Assembly (NCBI RefSeq): GCF_001507555.1
Contig: NZ_LQBO01000001.1
Span: 2,418,001 to 2,482,000, forward strand
Source of the DNA: Thiomicrospira sp. XS5
GTDB lineage: Bacteria > Pseudomonadota > Gammaproteobacteria > Thiomicrospirales > Thiomicrospiraceae
DNA: 64,000 nt
Direction: 5' to 3'
The notes under the pieces were generated by a model. That model ran no database searches. It was not told the DNA's origin and worked only from the letters and a program-made list of their open reading frames with translations. Positions 43,310 through 51,806 of the stretch are shown one piece after another (within the stretch, counting starts at the first letter, position 1; each line of letters opens with the position of its first letter). The position numbers were made by a program, and so were the translations under genes.

Positions 43310-44740
43310 TCAATCTTCATTAAAGGCGCGTACAACCATATCTCTTATTGGCTTAATTAAATAACCAAAGAAGGTTCTTTCACCCGTCTGAATAATCGCC
43401 TCTGCCGGCATACCCGGTAGCATGAACAAACCGTCTTTTTCCATTTGTTCAACACCTTTTTCCGTAATCAATATTTTCGCTTCAAAATAACGAGTACCAT
43501 TTTTTTCATCTTCAAAACTATCGGGGGACAACTGAATCACTTTCCCTTCAATCACATGCGTCATCTGAGTATTAAAAGCCGAAAACCGAACATCCGCAAT
43601 TAAACCAATGCGAACTCGATCAATATCTGAAGTAGAGACTCGAACTTCCACCGCATAGTTTTTCGTGTCCGGAACAACCTCCATTAAGGGTTCACCCGCG
43701 CGGACAACACCACCAATCGTATGAACCTCTAAACCTTTCACTCGCCCATCCGTTGGAGAAGTAATGTCGATACGCTCCAGACGATCTTTCAAAGTTGTTT
43801 TGCGAGACATCATATCCAGCTTTTCGGTCTGAACATCTCGTAGCTGAGACGCCGCATCCTGCAAAAACTTCTGTTTTCGCAACACCAATTCCGCCTCCGT
43901 TTCACCAATCTGAACCTTCAAGCGAGCCATATCCGATTCATTCGATGCCTTTTCGCCTTCCAACTCTGAAAGGTCTCGCTTCATTTGTTCCAAACGCACT
44001 TTGTCCGTAAACTGCTCCTTATATAGGGCTTCCCAGTCTTTCAACTCCAAACGATACGATCGAATACGATCATCCAAGCTCTTTACTACACTTCCCAACC
44101 CCCCGATTTGCTCTTTAAGCGCACTGATTTTCTTTCGATAAATCGCCAACTCCTGATTAAGCGAATCCGTATTCGCTTTAAACAAATCCCGCTGCCCCGC
44201 CATCAGCTCGGCCACATCAGGGTTATTTTTTTGCGCCAACAAGGCTTCAGGAAATGCAATTTTATCAGCCATTTTCCTTTCCGCTTTCAAACGAGCTTCC
44301 ATCCCCAAAGCCTCGTTCAAACGAGCTTGAACCGATGCCAGTTCCGCCGACGCCTGGGTCGGCGACAAACGCAACAGCACCTCTCCTTTTGTGACATGCT
44401 GTCCCTCTTTGACATTAATTTCCGAAACAATTCCGCCTTCGTAATGTGCGATTGTCAGATTATTAGTTTCCACCGTTACCTGACCCGGCGCAACGGCCGC
44501 ACTGCTTAATGGTGCCAAGGCCGACCAAACCCCCATTCCACCGAAAACCACCAACAAAACAATTAACCCCAAGCGTCTGTAAGGCGCATCGGAGGTCGGT
44601 ATTTCAGGTAAATCATCTTTTTTTTGAACCGCCATAGAATCAAAATCCGAGGGTGCACGCTTTTTCTCTAGCACATCCCCTTCCAGCGGCTTTGCAACTT
44701 CTGCTTTTTGCGTTTCTTCTTTCATAGATTTTTCCGACAT
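43310..44740 (-). CDS. Type I secretion periplasmic adaptor (HlyD family)
   Basis: 476 residues: a short cytoplasmic tail (about 1-50, charged), one membrane helix (about 54-75), a biotinyl-lipoyl-like half motif, a long coiled coil (about 135-315), the second lipoyl half and a beta-barrel (AVEVRVSTSDIDRVRIG). It bridges the ABC exporter and TolC. It is nine bases after the ABC gene. The membrane-proximal family members (PrtE/RsaE) export RTX proteases and S-layer proteins. Confidence 0.93.
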   Translation of the reverse strand: MSEKSMKEETQKAEVAKPLEGDVLEKKRAPSDFDSMAVQKKDDLPEIPTSDAPYRRLGLIVLLVVFGGMGVWSALAPLSSAAVAPGQVTVETNNLTIAHYEGGIVSEINVKEGQHVTKGEVLLRLSPTQASAELASVQARLNEALGMEARLKAERKMADKIAFPEALLAQKNNPDVAELMAGQRDLFKANTDSLNQELAIYRKKISALKEQIGGLGSVVKSLDDRIRSYRLELKDWEALYKEQFTDKVRLEQMKRDLSELEGEKASNESDMARLKVQIGETEAELVLRKQKFLQDAASQLRDVQTEKLDMMSRKTTLKDRLERIDITSPTDGRVKGLEVHTIGGVVRAGEPLMEVVPDTKNYAVEVRVSTSDIDRVRIGLIADVRFSAFNTQMTHVIEGKVIQLSPDSFEDEKNGTRYFEAKILITEKGVEQMEKDGLFMLPGMPAEAIIQTGERTFFGYLIKPIRDMVVRAFNED

Positions 44741-44749
44741 AATTGCTTC

Positions 44750-46462
44750 CTAAGACTTAGACTGATTCGTTAACGAAATTTGGCCATTTTGCAGCGCCAG
44801 CAAAATCTCATCACGTTCTCCAAAGCCTTTCATTTCGCCCTGTGCCATTAACAACACTTTATCTGCTTGTTTTAGAATCTGTTTACGGTGCGATATCAAC
44901 ACCACTGTCACATTATTCTCTTTCAATTGAACCAATGCCTCAGAAAGCGCTTTCTCACCATGCTCATCCAAGTTTGAATTCGGTTCATCCAGAATCACTA
45001 AACGCGGTTCGCCATACAAAGCTCGAGCCAAACCAATACGCTGTCGTTGCCCGCCAGACAACCCTGAACTTCCACTGGCCAAAACCGTATCGTATCCCTG
45101 GGGTAAGCGCAAAATCATCTCATGCACACCCGCCATTTTCGCTGCTCGCACCACACGATCAGGGTCCAAAGCCCCGAAACGACAGATATTTTCCGAGATC
45201 GTACCCGAAAACAGTTCAATATCTTGAGGTAAATAGCCAACAAAGCGACCGAGATGATCTTTGTCCCAGGCATGGACGTCCGCCCCATCCAACCGAACCT
45301 TTCCCGCCATTAATGGCCAAACACCCAACATCGCACGAACCAAAGAAGACTTACCAGCCGCACTCGGGCCGACAACCGCCATGACCTCACCTTTATTTAG
45401 TGCAAAACTCACGCCTTTAACAGACGGTGTTTGAGCGCCAGGAGGCACCACCATCACCGCTTCACAGCTCAACTGACCTTCAGGATCCGGCAAAGCCATC
45501 GTATTGGGTTGAGGCGGATAAGCGGCAAACAAATCAAATAATCGCTTATAAGCCGAACGTGCCGATCCAAAACCTTTCCAAGAACCAATCAACAAATCCA
45601 ACGGCGCCAAAGCACGCCCTAGGATAATCGAACCGGCAATCATCATACCCGGTGTAATTTCATCATTAATCGCCAACCAAGCGCCAAGCCCTAAAATGAG
45701 CGACTGAAACATTAATCGCAAATTTTTCGACATATTCGTCAAAACACTGGCTCGATCACTCGCATCACTTTGCTTCTTCAAAAAACTTAAATGGCGTTCC
45801 AACCAACGCTCCCGCAAGCTAGACTCCATCCCCATTGCCGACACAACTTCCGCGTTTTTCAAGCACGACGCCGCGTAATTACTGGAAGCCAAGCTCTCAC
45901 TTCCGGACTCCTCCAACAGCTTCTTAGTCGATCGTTCATTTGCCACCGCCAGCAAAAACAGGATAATCGCCGCCACTATCCCGAAAATTCCGAAATAAGG
46001 GTCAAACATAAACAATATCGCAATGTAAATAGGCAACCAAGGGGCATCAAAAAACGCAAAAGGACCATTACCCGACATATATTGACGTAAGTTATTCATA
46101 TCATTAATCGGTTGCGCCGAATCATTCCCCGGCTCTTTAACCGTTCGATCAAACATAGATGCAAATAGATTCACATTCATATATTGATCCAATCGGTTTC
46201 CGACACGAATCAAAATGCGAGATCGAATAAACTCCAGTACCCCCATCGTCATAAACAGCCATACGACAATCAGGGTCAACATCACCAACGTTTCTTCACT
46301 CCGGCTAGTCACAACCCGGTCATACACCTGCAACATATACAAAGCCGGTACCAACATCAGGATATTAATAAAAAAGCTAAACACTCCAATACTGATAAAA
46401 GAATGTTTTACGCTTAAAAGCGCCTTTTGAATTTCGGTTTTTTCTTTATTCTGTTTACTCAT
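44750..46462 (-). CDS. Type I secretion ABC transporter (permease-ATPase)
   Basis: 570 residues with no N-terminal C39 peptidase, so it belongs to the PrtD/RsaD class that exports proteins with C-terminal signals. A six-helix membrane domain (about 20-290) is followed by the ATPase: Walker A GPSAAGKSS with Lys371, signature LSGGQRQRIGLARAL, and Walker B LVILDEPNSNLDE. GAGGAA lies before the ATG. It is the middle gene of a complete exporter; the likely substrate is the S-layer-like protein at 59.6-62.9 kb. Confidence 0.94.
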   Translation of the reverse strand: MSKQNKEKTEIQKALLSVKHSFISIGVFSFFINILMLVPALYMLQVYDRVVTSRSEETLVMLTLIVVWLFMTMGVLEFIRSRILIRVGNRLDQYMNVNLFASMFDRTVKEPGNDSAQPINDMNNLRQYMSGNGPFAFFDAPWLPIYIAILFMFDPYFGIFGIVAAIILFLLAVANERSTKKLLEESGSESLASSNYAASCLKNAEVVSAMGMESSLRERWLERHLSFLKKQSDASDRASVLTNMSKNLRLMFQSLILGLGAWLAINDEITPGMMIAGSIILGRALAPLDLLIGSWKGFGSARSAYKRLFDLFAAYPPQPNTMALPDPEGQLSCEAVMVVPPGAQTPSVKGVSFALNKGEVMAVVGPSAAGKSSLVRAMLGVWPLMAGKVRLDGADVHAWDKDHLGRFVGYLPQDIELFSGTISENICRFGALDPDRVVRAAKMAGVHEMILRLPQGYDTVLASGSSGLSGGQRQRIGLARALYGEPRLVILDEPNSNLDEHGEKALSEALVQLKENNVTVVLISHRKQILKQADKVLLMAQGEMKGFGERDEILLALQNGQISLTNQSKS

Positions 46463-46517
46463 TCGTTCCTCGCCATTCCCTTGTTTTATCTGGCATTTTC
46501 AATGTAAATGATCCCAT

Positions 46518-47846
46518 TCAGCCTAAAGACTCCAAAAAGGCTTCTGGTTGTTTCATATAACTGGCCACCTGGTCCGGTTCAAATCGCCCCACCAGATACA
46601 ATAATTCAAACTGAGATTTCAAATTTTTGTAAATTTCCGCATTCAATTTTCGCTGAGTGTTGTACAACCGTGTTTTCGCCTCCAACACATCAAACACCCC
46701 TCTTAAGCCATACATCAAACCCTTTTCAGCCGCCGCCAAATAAGCATCTGCCGACACCAACGACTTTTTAAATGCCTGAATGTTTTCGTAAGAGCCTGTT
46801 AAATTGGAAAAGGACTCCTCCATTTTCACTTCAACGAAATACAACTGATCCTCAACATTATGTTGCGCGCTTTGCACTCGGCTACGCGCCGCAGAAACTC
46901 TCGAATTCGTACGACCGCCCTGATAAATTGGCATCCGCATTTCAACCAATACCTTAGCGTTCTCTTTTATCGAGTTTTCGTAGGATTCCGCCCCATAATA
47001 CTCAGCCCTAGCGGTCACTTCCGGCCAATATTCACCCTTTTGGACCTCCACATCCGATTGTGCTTCTCGCAAAGCCTGTTTGGCTGCCAAAATCAAAATC
47101 GAATGTACCTGAGCATCATCCAGCCAGTTTGAACGTTTCAACCAAAGCTCAGTTCTTTGCCACATATCTTCCGGCACCGGCATCACCTGGTCAAACTTAA
47201 CGCCAACTAATTGCTCCAACCTTTTCCGTGTCACCTGAGCCTGCGTTTCTTCGGCCGACAAATTCGCTTTTAACTCATCATATTTAGACTGAGTTTCCAG
47301 CATATCCATTTTGGTCGCCATTCCACGCCCCAACATGGCCTCCAAGCGCTTCATCTTAATCTCGTGATCCGCCACCTCTTGCTTGGAGATTTCCACCATC
47401 GTATTACTCTCCAATACATCAATATAGGCTTCAATCGCTTGAAGGCCGGTCGTCAACTGAGCTTTTTTAAACTCAAGCTCTGCTGAAGCCACACTTTCAT
47501 TCGCCTTATTAATTCCCTGAAAACGCTGGTATGAAAAAACCGGTTGCGCCAAATTAACGCTACCACGTTTAAAGTTATCCGTTTCCCCCGAAACATAGTC
47601 TGTCGAATACTCACCGTACCCAACGTGCCCACTCACAGACAAATCCGGCAAAACTTGCGACCAGGCCTGGTCAATCGCCTCACGATCCGAATCCAAGCGA
47701 CTTTGTTTCGACAGCAAAGACTGGTTATACCCCAGAGCCACCTGATAAGCCTCAACCAATGACAAAGACTTAATATTTCCATCGACTTCTGCCCTGGCTG
47801 GGCTTGTCATCAAAAACCAAGCCACTAATATTACAGCGATTCGCAA
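46518..47846 (-). CDS. TolC-family outer-membrane channel
   Basis: 442 residues, starting from TTG 47846 with GAGAGG upstream; no in-frame ATG gives the signal peptide. The leader ends TSPARA before EVDG. The body shows two helical-barrel repeats rich in Gln, Ala and Asn (SLVEAYQVALGYNQSL; SAELEFKKAQL), as in TolC/PrtF. It is the first gene of tolC-ABC-hlyD-rfbA-C-D-B-GT2 (gaps 55, 9 and 13 bases, then contact or overlap). Confidence 0.93.
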   Translation of the reverse strand: MRIAVILVAWFLMTSPARAEVDGNIKSLSLVEAYQVALGYNQSLLSKQSRLDSDREAIDQAWSQVLPDLSVSGHVGYGEYSTDYVSGETDNFKRGSVNLAQPVFSYQRFQGINKANESVASAELEFKKAQLTTGLQAIEAYIDVLESNTMVEISKQEVADHEIKMKRLEAMLGRGMATKMDMLETQSKYDELKANLSAEETQAQVTRKRLEQLVGVKFDQVMPVPEDMWQRTELWLKRSNWLDDAQVHSILILAAKQALREAQSDVEVQKGEYWPEVTARAEYYGAESYENSIKENAKVLVEMRMPIYQGGRTNSRVSAARSRVQSAQHNVEDQLYFVEVKMEESFSNLTGSYENIQAFKKSLVSADAYLAAAEKGLMYGLRGVFDVLEAKTRLYNTQRKLNAEIYKNLKSQFELLYLVGRFEPDQVASYMKQPEAFLESLG

Positions 47847-47907
47847 AATGCACCTCTCATTGCTTATGTTGCTTAAGTGTTGTCACTGAAAACCGTTTCT
47901 TTCGTAC

Positions 47908-48696
47908 TCAATCGAATTTCAACACATCATCGTCCGACTCCTCAAACAACCTATCCAAATCCACTTTCGATGGCTCCATATTCTCAAGCACCTTATGGTA
48001 ATTTTCTGCCAACAACGTCATTTTCGGCATATGATCCATACTCGCCAAATGCGCAAACGCAAACGCCATTACGCCCGTCTTCACCCACTTCTGCAAAAGC
48101 GCCCCATCCAACTCCGCCAAGCGATCCTGATCCACCCAATAAATATCCTCTCTAAGTGGCGTCACGCTCCCATCATCTGGCGATTTGCTCTGGATTGGCA
48201 AAGGCACCAACACCCCCGCATCCGCTAAAGCGTCCGACAATTTCTCCGACAAACGCATTCCATTTTCCAATTGACTTAAAAACGTGACCAGTTTCTGTCC
48301 ATGCTCCGTCAACTCACCGGACTCATCCAAAACCGCCTGCCCCTTGCCTTGTTTGAAGTTTTTCTCTTCATCCCAAACGCAAAGCACCTGCTCATTTTTA
48401 TCATTATTCAACAACTGAAACGGATAACGCCGTAAAACCGCCGGCACGTACCCCATCAAAAACTGCCCCGTTTTCGGGTGCACCAACAAGTTACGATTCG
48501 GCGTCACCCCCGAAAGCAACCCAACTTGAAACCCATCGTCACGCTTTAAAAAACACACAACGCCATGCTTAATCGCATGGTTGATTTCCGTTGACGCCAA
48601 CGGAATAAAACCCAAATTCGAAGCATACTGATAAAACAGCTTATTTTCATATCCAAAACCTTGGTGCTTACTTTTCGAGACAGGGACAAAAGACAT
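47908..48696 (-). CDS. SapC-family protein, copy 1
   Basis: 262 residues of the SapC family, named for a gene in S-layer clusters of Campylobacter but of unknown mechanism. Shared family segments are LLSGVTPNRNLLVHPKTGQFLMGYVPAVLRR in sense (residues about 70-100, tract FLMGYVPAVLRRYPFQL) and VCFLKRDDG. No signal peptide is present, so it is probably cytoplasmic and may help export or folding of secreted proteins. It lies 61 bases upstream of tolC on the same strand. Confidence 0.85.
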   Translation of the reverse strand: MSFVPVSKSKHQGFGYENKLFYQYASNLGFIPLASTEINHAIKHGVVCFLKRDDGFQVGLLSGVTPNRNLLVHPKTGQFLMGYVPAVLRRYPFQLLNNDKNEQVLCVWDEEKNFKQGKGQAVLDESGELTEHGQKLVTFLSQLENGMRLSEKLSDALADAGVLVPLPIQSKSPDDGSVTPLREDIYWVDQDRLAELDGALLQKWVKTGVMAFAFAHLASMDHMPKMTLLAENYHKVLENMEPSKVDLDRLFEESDDDVLKFD

Positions 48697-48815
48697 AATT
48701 TAAAACCTTATTAAAATTAACTTCAAAACTAAAACTCAACGAATCGCACCCTTTATTTCAAAGGGCATTGTACAGATTCATACAGACAAAACCATGACCA
48801 AATTTTTAACGGATT

Positions 48816-50264
48816 CTAATACGCATTCTTATGCATAAAACCTTTATAAAACGTCATCGCAATAATTTTCATATCAAACCAGAAAGACCAATTTCGAATG
48901 TAATGCAAGTCAAACTCCACACGCTTACACATTTTTTCTACCGAATCGGTTTCACCACGCCAACCGTTCACCTGCGCCCACCCCGTAATCCCTGGTTTAA
49001 CTAAATAACGTTGCATATATTTAGGAACCAGTTTTCGATACATTTCGTTATGCGCAACGGCGTGTGGCCGGGGGCCAACAACAGACATTTTCCCCTGCAA
49101 CACATTAATGAACTGCGGCAACTCATCCAAGCTCGTCCGGCGCAACAAACGCCCCAAAGGCGTCACACGCTTATCATCCTTTCGTGTCTGAGCGACACTC
49201 TGACCATCAGATTCCGTCGACTCATCAAACATGGTCCGAAACTTATAAACCCGAATCTCCCGACCACTCAAACCATAACGTTTCTGCTTAAACAACACCG
49301 GTCCAGGCGACGTCCACTTCACCCCCAACGCCAACACCAACATCAACGGCGAAAACACCAACAAGGCTGCAGAAGCAATCACCACATCCTCAACCCGTTT
49401 AATAAAACGCTCAAACTCCCCCGTCAAAGCGGAATCAAACACCCCTATGACCGGAATCCCATCAATATCCGTTACTTTCGCATGAAGCAAATCGAACACA
49501 AACATATCCGGCACAAACTTAATCACAACCGGAATATCCGACAAAGTCTCAAGCACATGTTTCACGTCCCCGACTTGTTCAACCGGTAAACAGATATACA
49601 CCTCATTAATATCATGCTCTTCAACCTCAAGTTTAAGGGCATCGCTTCGTAACGGCTTCAAATCCACACAATCACCGCCGCTTAAGCGAAATGTCTGCTC
49701 AGAACCGACCAAATCGTAAAACCAAAGCAACCGATACCCTAAGCCAGCATTACACAAAATCGTCTCTGCCAACGACTTCGCCAACGCATTATGGCCCACA
49801 ATCACAATATTCTTACTGTTCCCACCCTGCGCTCGATAAAAAATCAGCGCCTTACGAATCATCAAACGATACGCAATCAAAGCAACAGGCGTCGAAAGCC
49901 CCCACAACACCGCTGATTGCTTAGGCCAAAAGGTCCATGAAGAAAACAAAAACACCAACGCCAGCCAAAGCAACCAAGTCCAAAGCCAAGCCTCTAAAAC
50001 CAGTTTAATGCTGGCGAAAAAAGGGCGTCCTCGCCAATGCTGATAAATGCCTAACAGCTGTGAAACCACCACAAACGTCAGCCCCGCCACAAGCCCAAAA
50101 GCCACCAAAGCCAAACCATGTAAAGACGTTTCTTGGAAAAAAATACCAACGAACAAACCGGCTGTCACAATGAAATCCAAGCTTCGATGCAACCAAACAA
50201 ACGAAGCCCGATCCGGATGCAATATCGCTTTTATATCAAACGTCCAGCCATCCACTTTTCGCAC
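48816..50264 (-). CDS. Undecaprenyl-phosphate glycosyl-1-phosphate transferase
   Basis: 482 residues from GTG 50264, which has GAGG five bases upstream; TTG 50297 (493 residues) is the other option. Four membrane helices, a CoA-binding-like Rossmann segment (NIVIVGHNALAKSLA) and a fifth helix precede the polyprenyl-phosphate hexose-1-phosphate transferase domain with KFRTM, SLDELPQFINVL and VVGPRPHA. It loads the first sugar on the lipid carrier for a surface glycan. A CRP-type promoter stands in front; it lies upstream of copy 1 of sapC. Confidence 0.92.
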   Translation of the reverse strand: MRKVDGWTFDIKAILHPDRASFVWLHRSLDFIVTAGLFVGIFFQETSLHGLALVAFGLVAGLTFVVVSQLLGIYQHWRGRPFFASIKLVLEAWLWTWLLWLALVFLFSSWTFWPKQSAVLWGLSTPVALIAYRLMIRKALIFYRAQGGNSKNIVIVGHNALAKSLAETILCNAGLGYRLLWFYDLVGSEQTFRLSGGDCVDLKPLRSDALKLEVEEHDINEVYICLPVEQVGDVKHVLETLSDIPVVIKFVPDMFVFDLLHAKVTDIDGIPVIGVFDSALTGEFERFIKRVEDVVIASAALLVFSPLMLVLALGVKWTSPGPVLFKQKRYGLSGREIRVYKFRTMFDESTESDGQSVAQTRKDDKRVTPLGRLLRRTSLDELPQFINVLQGKMSVVGPRPHAVAHNEMYRKLVPKYMQRYLVKPGITGWAQVNGWRGETDSVEKMCKRVEFDLHYIRNWSFWFDMKIIAMTFYKGFMHKNAY

Positions 50265-50317
50265 CCTTTCCTCACCTCTGTCTTTAAGCTCAAACAAGCC
50301 ACTTAATAATGCGCATT

Positions 50318-50323
50318 ATTATA
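50318..50323 (-). promoter_or_regulatory. -10 box of the sugar-transferase gene, CRP class II spacing
   Basis: TATAAT on the minus strand, 29.5 bases from the centre of the CRP-type operator, so the operator would be centred near -41.5. A second TATAAT at 50329-50334 is 11 bases nearer to the operator. Confidence 0.6.
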
Positions 50324-50344
50324 GGGGCATTATACGCACAAATT

Positions 50345-50360
50345 TGTGACATATGTCACA
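50345..50360. promoter_or_regulatory. CRP-type operator upstream of the sugar-transferase gene
   Basis: TGTGACATATGTCACA: a perfect TGTGA-N6-TCACA palindrome with an inner symmetric core. This is the CRP consensus half-site arrangement. It precedes the undecaprenyl-phosphate sugar transferase and resembles the site in front of the S-layer gene. Confidence 0.75.
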
Positions 50361-50378
50361 CTTTTTTCAAAAAACACA

Positions 50379-50930
50379 GTCATACCGAGCAAAATCGAAG
50401 CATCTCTTAAAGAATGGCACTGTCACCCTGAGCGGAGCCGAAGGGGCTCTTGAGGGCAAGCGTGTCGGTTTGAGATTCTTCACTTCGTTCAGAATGACAG
50501 AACACTGTCATGCTGAGCCTGCCGAAGCATCTCTTAAAGAATTGCACTGTCACCCTGAGCGTAGTCGAAGGGGTTCTTGAAGGCTTGCGTGTCGGTTTGA
50601 GATTCTTCACTTCGTTCAGAATGACAGAACACTGTCATGCTGAGCCTGCCGAAGCATCTCTTAAAGAATAACACTTGTCACCCTGAGCGAAGTCGAAGGG
50701 GCTCTTGAGGGCAAACGTGTCCTGCTTGAGATTCTTCACTTCGTTCAGAATGACAGTGGTGTTTGTTCAGGTTAACAGTGAGTTTTTACCAGGCCTGGCA
50801 GAAAAACGTTGTCATGCTGAGCCTGACGAAGCATCTCTTAAAGAATTGCACTGTCACCCTGAGCGAAGTCGAAGGGGCTCTTGAGGGCAAGCGTGTCGGT
50901 TTGAGGTTCTTCACTTCGTTCAGAATGACA
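50379..50930. repeat. Dispersed hairpin repeat, cluster A
   Basis: About 550 bases made of alternating TCATGCTGAGC...GAAGCATCTC, TCACCCTGAGC...GAAGGGG and GAGATTCTTCACTTCGTTCAGAATGACA-type units. Two full unit starts are 127 bases apart (50506 and 50633). One CCAGGCCTGG copy lies at 50789-50798 inside. Short open frames here translate to CHxEx-like peptides typical of the repeat and are not genes. With the flanks it fills the 50298-50994 gap. Confidence 0.9.
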
Positions 50931-50994
50931 ATGGGAGAATTCAGAGTGATAGCGTGTTTGTTCGGGATGAGCGTGGATTTACCTATTCCCTGAT

Positions 50995-51750
50995 TCAAAT
51001 GATAGAACCCTCTTGGTCATCTCCAAACCAGGCACTCACATCCAAATAATCCTCGTCACCAGCGCTTAATTGCGAATAACGTTCATGCATCCGCTGAAGG
51101 TTTGCCATATTTTGGCGACTTAACCGCTGATACATTAACAAATCCAACGCATTTGCCTCTTGAAGTTTTTTCAAGTCAAATGGTGTCAAACGCTCCCATT
51201 TAGATTCATCCACCCCCAATAAATCATCCCGCTGAATTGAGCCCACCGATAAAGGTGTAAAAACATTCACGCCCTGCAAAACCGACAAAGCCTTCTGATC
51301 CCAAGCAAAACCGCCATTTAGCAAACGAATAAAGTTTACCTGCTTGGCACCATATTCCGTCAGGCCCGTTGACGCCATCATTACCCTCTCTCCAGCGGGT
51401 CGAAAATCGGCTTCGTCCTCCCAAACCACCAGCTCTTCCTCGCCCAATTCGTTATGCGCCAAATCAAAAGGATAACGTCGTAAGAAAGCCGGTACATGCG
51501 GCCATAAAAACCGGCCATTTACCGGGTTAACCAACCAGTTTTCGCCCGTCTCGCCCGATGAAACCACTCCCAATTCCAAACCGCCCGGAGTGGAACGAAA
51601 AGCCAGAACGCACCAAGGAAGAAGCTTTAGAACCTCACCCCGGGTAATTGGAATAAACCCCCAATCACGTGCAAACGCAAATGGCTTCTCAGGCGCAAAC
51701 CCAAACCCAGCATGGTCGGCTTCAGTCACCTCAATAAATCCCATGTTCAC
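50995..51750 (-). CDS. SapC-family protein, copy 2
   Basis: 251 residues from GTG 51750; the ATG two codons later is possible. It is clearly related to copy 1: GFIPITRGEVLKLLPWCVLAF, VNGRFLWPHVPAFLRRYPFDL, then WEDEADF, all in the same order as in copy 1. Identity outside these segments is low, so this is an old paralogue. It follows the tandem-repeat protein gene after a terminator and is bounded by repeat cluster A downstream. Confidence 0.85.
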   Translation of the reverse strand: MNMGFIEVTEADHAGFGFAPEKPFAFARDWGFIPITRGEVLKLLPWCVLAFRSTPGGLELGVVSSGETGENWLVNPVNGRFLWPHVPAFLRRYPFDLAHNELGEEELVVWEDEADFRPAGERVMMASTGLTEYGAKQVNFIRLLNGGFAWDQKALSVLQGVNVFTPLSVGSIQRDDLLGVDESKWERLTPFDLKKLQEANALDLLMYQRLSRQNMANLQRMHERYSQLSAGDEDYLDVSAWFGDDQEGSII

Positions 51751-51767
51751 TCCAACTCACATAAAAA

Positions 51768-51785
51768 AAGCCCTAAAAAGGGCTT
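51768..51785 (-). terminator. Terminator of the tandem-repeat protein gene
   Basis: AAGCCCT and AGGGCTT enclose a four-base A loop, with a T-run on the minus strand. It lies 22 bases after the stop of the repeat-protein gene and before sapC copy 2. Confidence 0.8.
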
Positions 51786-51806
51786 AAAAATAACACAAAA
51801 AAGCGG

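Noticed and set aside
50353-50993. Several 67-76 codon frames in repeat cluster A, and identical 74-codon frames at 55159 and 55307
   Set aside because: They translate the repeat itself (CHSERSEES/CHAEPAEAS-like peptides), on both strands, with no ribosome sites.
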